Shown here: piece by piece, positions 60,658-64,000 of the stretch
How positions within the stretch are numbered: position 1 is the first letter of the stretch
How the letters are laid out: every line of letters begins with the position of its first letter
Assembly (NCBI GenBank): GCA_016711825.1
Contig: JADJSG010000010.1
Span: 167,001-231,000 of the forward strand
Direction of reading: 5' to 3'
DNA from: Bacteroidota bacterium
GTDB taxonomy: Bacteria > Bacteroidota > Bacteroidia > Chitinophagales > Chitinophagaceae
DNA length: 64,000 nucleotides
Translations under genes and position numbers: made by a program
The notes under the pieces: generated by a model
The model's input: the letters and a program-made list of their open reading frames with translations, nothing else
The model's database searches: none
Told to the model about the DNA's origin: nothing

Positions 60658-61448
60658 CCAAAAAATATTTTTACATTGCTATAAAATAAGTTTCTTTCAT
60701 CTGTACTTTTAAATCCAAACAGGGATGCTGCATTTCCTTTATTGATGGCAATTTCGAGATAACCTGCGGTGTTAAATAAACAAAGTTTTTCGTTGACAGG
60801 CACATCACTATACTGATTACTTATCACACTAAGCTCTTCATCGCGCATAAACAAAATCTTGAAAGGACGATTTTTCGCAATTTCTAAAAAGTAAGCCCTT
60901 GTTACATTTAAAATAATATTACCAAAATGATCAATATATAAAACCTGTACTTCTAAGGTATTGTTCGATTCAAAAGGGAAGGCAGGTCGCTTCACCACGA
61001 TTTGATTCACAGACACAATTGAGGCATTGGGGCGTCCACCCTGCAAAATTAATTCAGCATTTTGAATAAACAGTTCCACCACCTGCAAATAATCGTAATG
61101 TGTGACCTCATCATTTAATAAAAACAATTGAGCGGGTTTATCATCAAATAATAAGGTGAGAAAACCATTGTCGGCACAAAAAATATGTTGCCCATTTTCA
61201 AACACATACAACAACTGATTGCCTGCGTTGGCATGTAAATCGTTGAGTACAAAATGAATGGTACCAGGTGGAAAGTGAAGATAAGCACTTTTAAAGATAT
61301 AGGCGGCTTGCTGCAGATTATAAGATACAATTTGATGTGAAATATCAATGATATTCACCTGCGGCATGTGAAACAATATCTTTCCTTTTACACTAGCTAC
61401 ATAGTGATTTTGCAAACCAAAATCAGATGTGAGTGTGAGTAGATACAT
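60654..61448 (-). CDS. SAM hydroxide adenosyltransferase (DUF62 family)
   Basis: A 264-residue member of the S-adenosylmethionine hydroxide adenosyltransferase family, which splits SAM with water-derived hydroxide to adenosine and methionine. The sequence shows LTLTSDFGLQNHYVASVKG, NIIDISHQI, QAAYIFKSAYLHFPPGTIH and FCADNGFLTLLFDD, then a C-terminal beta domain (VLYIDHFGNIILN). It is the first gene of a coupled four-gene set with the ABM protein, aroB and aroA. Why it sits there is unclear. Confidence 0.88.
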   Translation of the reverse strand: MYLLTLTSDFGLQNHYVASVKGKILFHMPQVNIIDISHQIVSYNLQQAAYIFKSAYLHFPPGTIHFVLNDLHANAGNQLLYVFENGQHIFCADNGFLTLLFDDKPAQLFLLNDEVTHYDYLQVVELFIQNAELILQGGRPNASIVSVNQIVVKRPAFPFESNNTLEVQVLYIDHFGNIILNVTRAYFLEIAKNRPFKILFMRDEELSVISNQYSDVPVNEKLCLFNTAGYLEIAINKGNAASLFGFKSTDERNLFYSNVKIFFG

Positions 61449-61665
61449 GCGACAAAAATAGCATTATTAATTAAAATAAATGCAGTAATACCAATGTGAA
61501 TTAAGGAATACCTTAATTGACTTTTTTATTAATAGCTTTTAAACAATAGTTCAATCGGCATTTACCTCTGTAAGATTGATAAGATAGTGGCATATTTTAT
61601 CAATCACAGGGTTTATGTGTCAAGGGTTCGTTTAACACCCGCAAATGGATAAAACCAACAGCTTA

Positions 61666-63804
61666 TTACTTCTTTTCTATTACCTGATTCAGTAAAGTAT
61701 TGCCATCATTATCGGTACAAATAAATACATATAACCCTGTGCTTAATTCGTTGATATCAAATGATTGTATACGTTCAAGATCTGTCTTGTTTTTGCGAAT
61801 GGTTTTTATTTTTTTTCCATGGTAATCAACAAAAGTAAACTGCAGGGCTTTATCTGAAAGTTCTTCAGACAAGCGAACATAGAGTGTATTTTGGGTAATC
61901 GGATTCGGATATAATTCAATTTGTGCGGCCTCTTTACCTTTGATAGTGAAAACATGACTGTATTTAAATTTACCATCCTTGTCAATCATTTTGAGGCGAT
62001 AGGTATAATTTTCCAAAGCATTGATCGTTTTGTCAGTATACTGATAAGTATTAGCTTCTGTATTTTGCATAGCTGCCCGAGAAGTTATCTCTTCAAAATT
62101 GCCATTGGTTTCTGAGGCTCTTTCTAATACATATTTGTCGAGGTTTTTTTCATCCGTGGTTTTCCATTGAATATTTACTTCGGTCTGATTGACTTTATAC
62201 CCATCAAAGCTGAGCAAACTCACGGGCAGGGGCGAATACAGAATATTAAAAGCAGCTACACGTGTTGACCAAGGTGCAGGATTAGGCATATACATGGCTG
62301 TAGTCCAAAAGGTAAAATCGTTGGTGGGATCCACTTGCATATCGTTATAATCACCCCATCGATTATTTGTATGATTTGCAGCACCTGCAATAATGACTTG
62401 TTCGGCTTCTGTCATGGTATTTAAAGGATCAGTGGGTTTTCGACCAGTGAAACGATAGGAAGGAAATACATTTTTGCTACTCACATTATACGCCAATCCT
62501 ATGCTTCCTTCTGCATTGATACCGATGGTGCCCATCCATCTGCTGTTGGTATCAGGTGCGAAGGTTGACTGTTGATAGATTGACCAGGGTCCTAAGCCAT
62601 TTCTACGAAGTTCATACCAACGAATGCCCGATTGATCCAAACCAGTGGCATCTACAGAGTGACAAAGCACGATGGATTGGTGGGTATTAAAATTGCGATA
62701 CCAGATTCTATTCATAATCACTTCTCGAAGTGGGTCTAAACGCTGCGTACCAGGCTGACGTATACAGTTTAAAGTTACATAGCCACATAGGTCAGTGGTA
62801 AAAGCTGCGGGCAATAGGGAAGGCAATTGGGTAAAAGTAGACAAGCCCGGTGTGATAAAATTTAAATCCATTTCCCACATTTCTAATGCGTCTATTGCAC
62901 CCCCACCCCAGCCATTGTCGGTCATACGCATCACCATAGGTTTAGTACCTACAGGAGGTAAAGTAGCTCCACTGATATTGACAGGTGCAGCAGCTTGAAA
63001 ACTAATAGCTGGACTAAAAGGAATGGTAAACGAAATCATGGTAGTGGTCACAGCCCCACTTAACATCGTTAAACGGTCGAAAGCATATACCCGATTATTT
63101 GATTCGTTTGAAGTGCAAATAAAGGCATTTGACCATATCCCATATTTAGGATAATCAGGAAACTCACCCGCAGTAAATTGGTAAACATACCAGGCCCCTG
63201 TAGGATTATTGGTTTGGGAAACCATCATAACCAACTTATTGCCTGAACTTGAAAATTCTGAAAGTACGTAGCGGTCAGCAAACTGATCGTACAAAGCTAC
63301 AGGATCACCTAAGCCTGGAATAGACGTAATGGCATCCATATATTGGGCAGCCACAACCACATTGCCATTTTTGTCGTAAATCGTCATACGTGCGCCAGAA
63401 GAACCATTGATCATTTGAATCACGTGGTTTGAGCCTACGCAAAGCGATGGGTCGGCAGGAGAAACTCCGGTATTGCCATGACCTTGAAAATTTTGTACGA
63501 TAGAACTCAATCGGGTTTTGTTTTTTACAAAATAGTCTTGTATCGCAACATCACGACCTTTGGCAAGCGAAATGGCATTCGGATGTTTTGCACGATGCTC
63601 CACATTTTGATGATCTTCGCCGATTACGCCTTCATTGTCTCTCACAACATCGTCAGTCCATGTAGGGTCTGGTTGGAAATCGATAAGAGGGGGAGTGATT
63701 TTGACCAAAATACCTTGTACTACTTCAGGTTTTACAGGTGTTTGTGCTTGCGCAAAAGAAATATTGATTGAAAATAAAATAACAAAGGATAAAAATTGTT
63801 TCAT
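61666..63804 (-). CDS. T9SS type A sorting-domain protein, large secreted
   Basis: 712 residues. The signal peptide (MKQFLSFVILFSINISFAQA) is followed by a beta-propeller-like body of about 500 residues (NHVIQMINGSSGARMTIYD, DPVALYDQFADRYVLSEFS, RWMGTIGINAEGSIGLAYN). A fibronectin-III-like domain comes next (LPVSLLSFDGYKVNQTEVNI, VLERASETNG). The C terminus (IELYPNPITQNTLYVRLS ... LLNQVIEKK) is the sorting domain. It is secreted or surface attached; substrate unknown. Confidence 0.88.
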   Translation of the reverse strand: MKQFLSFVILFSINISFAQAQTPVKPEVVQGILVKITPPLIDFQPDPTWTDDVVRDNEGVIGEDHQNVEHRAKHPNAISLAKGRDVAIQDYFVKNKTRLSSIVQNFQGHGNTGVSPADPSLCVGSNHVIQMINGSSGARMTIYDKNGNVVVAAQYMDAITSIPGLGDPVALYDQFADRYVLSEFSSSGNKLVMMVSQTNNPTGAWYVYQFTAGEFPDYPKYGIWSNAFICTSNESNNRVYAFDRLTMLSGAVTTTMISFTIPFSPAISFQAAAPVNISGATLPPVGTKPMVMRMTDNGWGGGAIDALEMWEMDLNFITPGLSTFTQLPSLLPAAFTTDLCGYVTLNCIRQPGTQRLDPLREVIMNRIWYRNFNTHQSIVLCHSVDATGLDQSGIRWYELRRNGLGPWSIYQQSTFAPDTNSRWMGTIGINAEGSIGLAYNVSSKNVFPSYRFTGRKPTDPLNTMTEAEQVIIAGAANHTNNRWGDYNDMQVDPTNDFTFWTTAMYMPNPAPWSTRVAAFNILYSPLPVSLLSFDGYKVNQTEVNIQWKTTDEKNLDKYVLERASETNGNFEEITSRAAMQNTEANTYQYTDKTINALENYTYRLKMIDKDGKFKYSHVFTIKGKEAAQIELYPNPITQNTLYVRLSEELSDKALQFTFVDYHGKKIKTIRKNKTDLERIQSFDINELSTGLYVFICTDNDGNTLLNQVIEKK

Positions 63805-63931
63805 GTTTTTAAAAAATTTGGGGATAAATATATATAAAAATAATAGCTATAATCATGCCCATTTTTGATAGGGGATAAAAAGATATGCATGAACAAAAAA
63901 ATAGTACTTTTACCAAACAAAAAACAAGCTC

Positions 63932-64000
63932 ATGCAAAAGGTATATATACTCGTATTGTTCTTTTTAATAAGTCAAATGGCAAAAGCACAAGAAGAGGTA
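63932..64000 (+). CDS. Start of a secreted protein (cut by window end)
   Basis: Twenty-three codons from ATG 63932 encode a signal peptide (MQKVYILVLFFLISQMAKAQ) and EEV. The frame is still open at the edge. The product cannot be identified. Confidence 0.55.
   Translation, partial: MQKVYILVLFFLISQMAKAQEEV

Overview
The window comes from a low-GC Bacteroidota genome, most likely a gliding relative of Chitinophagales, Sphingobacteriales or Flavobacteriales. The evidence is a gldJ lipoprotein, many secreted proteins with type IX secretion (T9SS) sorting domains or gliding-motility C-terminal domains, a SprB-repeat adhesin, and promoters of the Bacteroidota form TTTG-N19-TAnnTTTG. No rRNA, tRNA, CRISPR array, integrase or transposase was recognised.

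Layout. 1-9 kb: a truncated SprB-repeat adhesin, a 2-oxo acid dehydrogenase E2, a DEAD-box helicase, small envelope proteins and tsaD. 9-24 kb: two gliding_CTERM surface proteins around recA and prmC, then a metallo-hydrolase, mrdA-rodA (cell elongation), an acetyltransferase and an M13 peptidase. 24-32 kb: a minus-strand operon of three T9SS cargo proteins headed by a giant beta-helix protein. Its signal-peptide region carries ten copies of a 7-bp repeat. 32-46 kb: gldJ, a DUF2461 protein, an M16 peptidase, a membrane zinc peptidase, radA, comF, lon and another T9SS cargo gene. 46.2-56.4 kb: an AT-rich defence island. 56.5-64 kb: DUF4256, an FkbM methyltransferase, an aroA/aroB operon with two small enzymes, and a T9SS cargo protein.

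The defence island has two operons that converge and overlap at their ends by 8 bp. The minus operon encodes a DUF4007 protein (SspB-like), a P-loop ATPase (SspC-like) and a PAPS-reductase-like protein (SspD/DndC-like). That set matches the single-strand DNA phosphorothioation module SspBCD. The plus operon encodes a PLD-nuclease/SF2-helicase fusion, a 76-residue protein, an SMC/DndD-like ATPase and a small unknown protein, and looks like the restriction half. No cysteine desulfurase (SspA/IscS) lies in the window.

The second striking object is the heptamer tract (31704-31778). A promoter and start codon lie upstream of it, and copy numbers divisible by three would join that start to the 1,400-residue beta-helix frame. 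The assembled ten copies do not, so this looks like a phase-variable switch on a surface protein.

Caution: about twenty single-base indels, nearly all in homopolymers, break at least a dozen genes, including core ones (gldJ, aroB, mrdA tail, both peptidases). This looks like unpolished assembly, not gene decay. Such genes are given here as whole spans with the break points noted.
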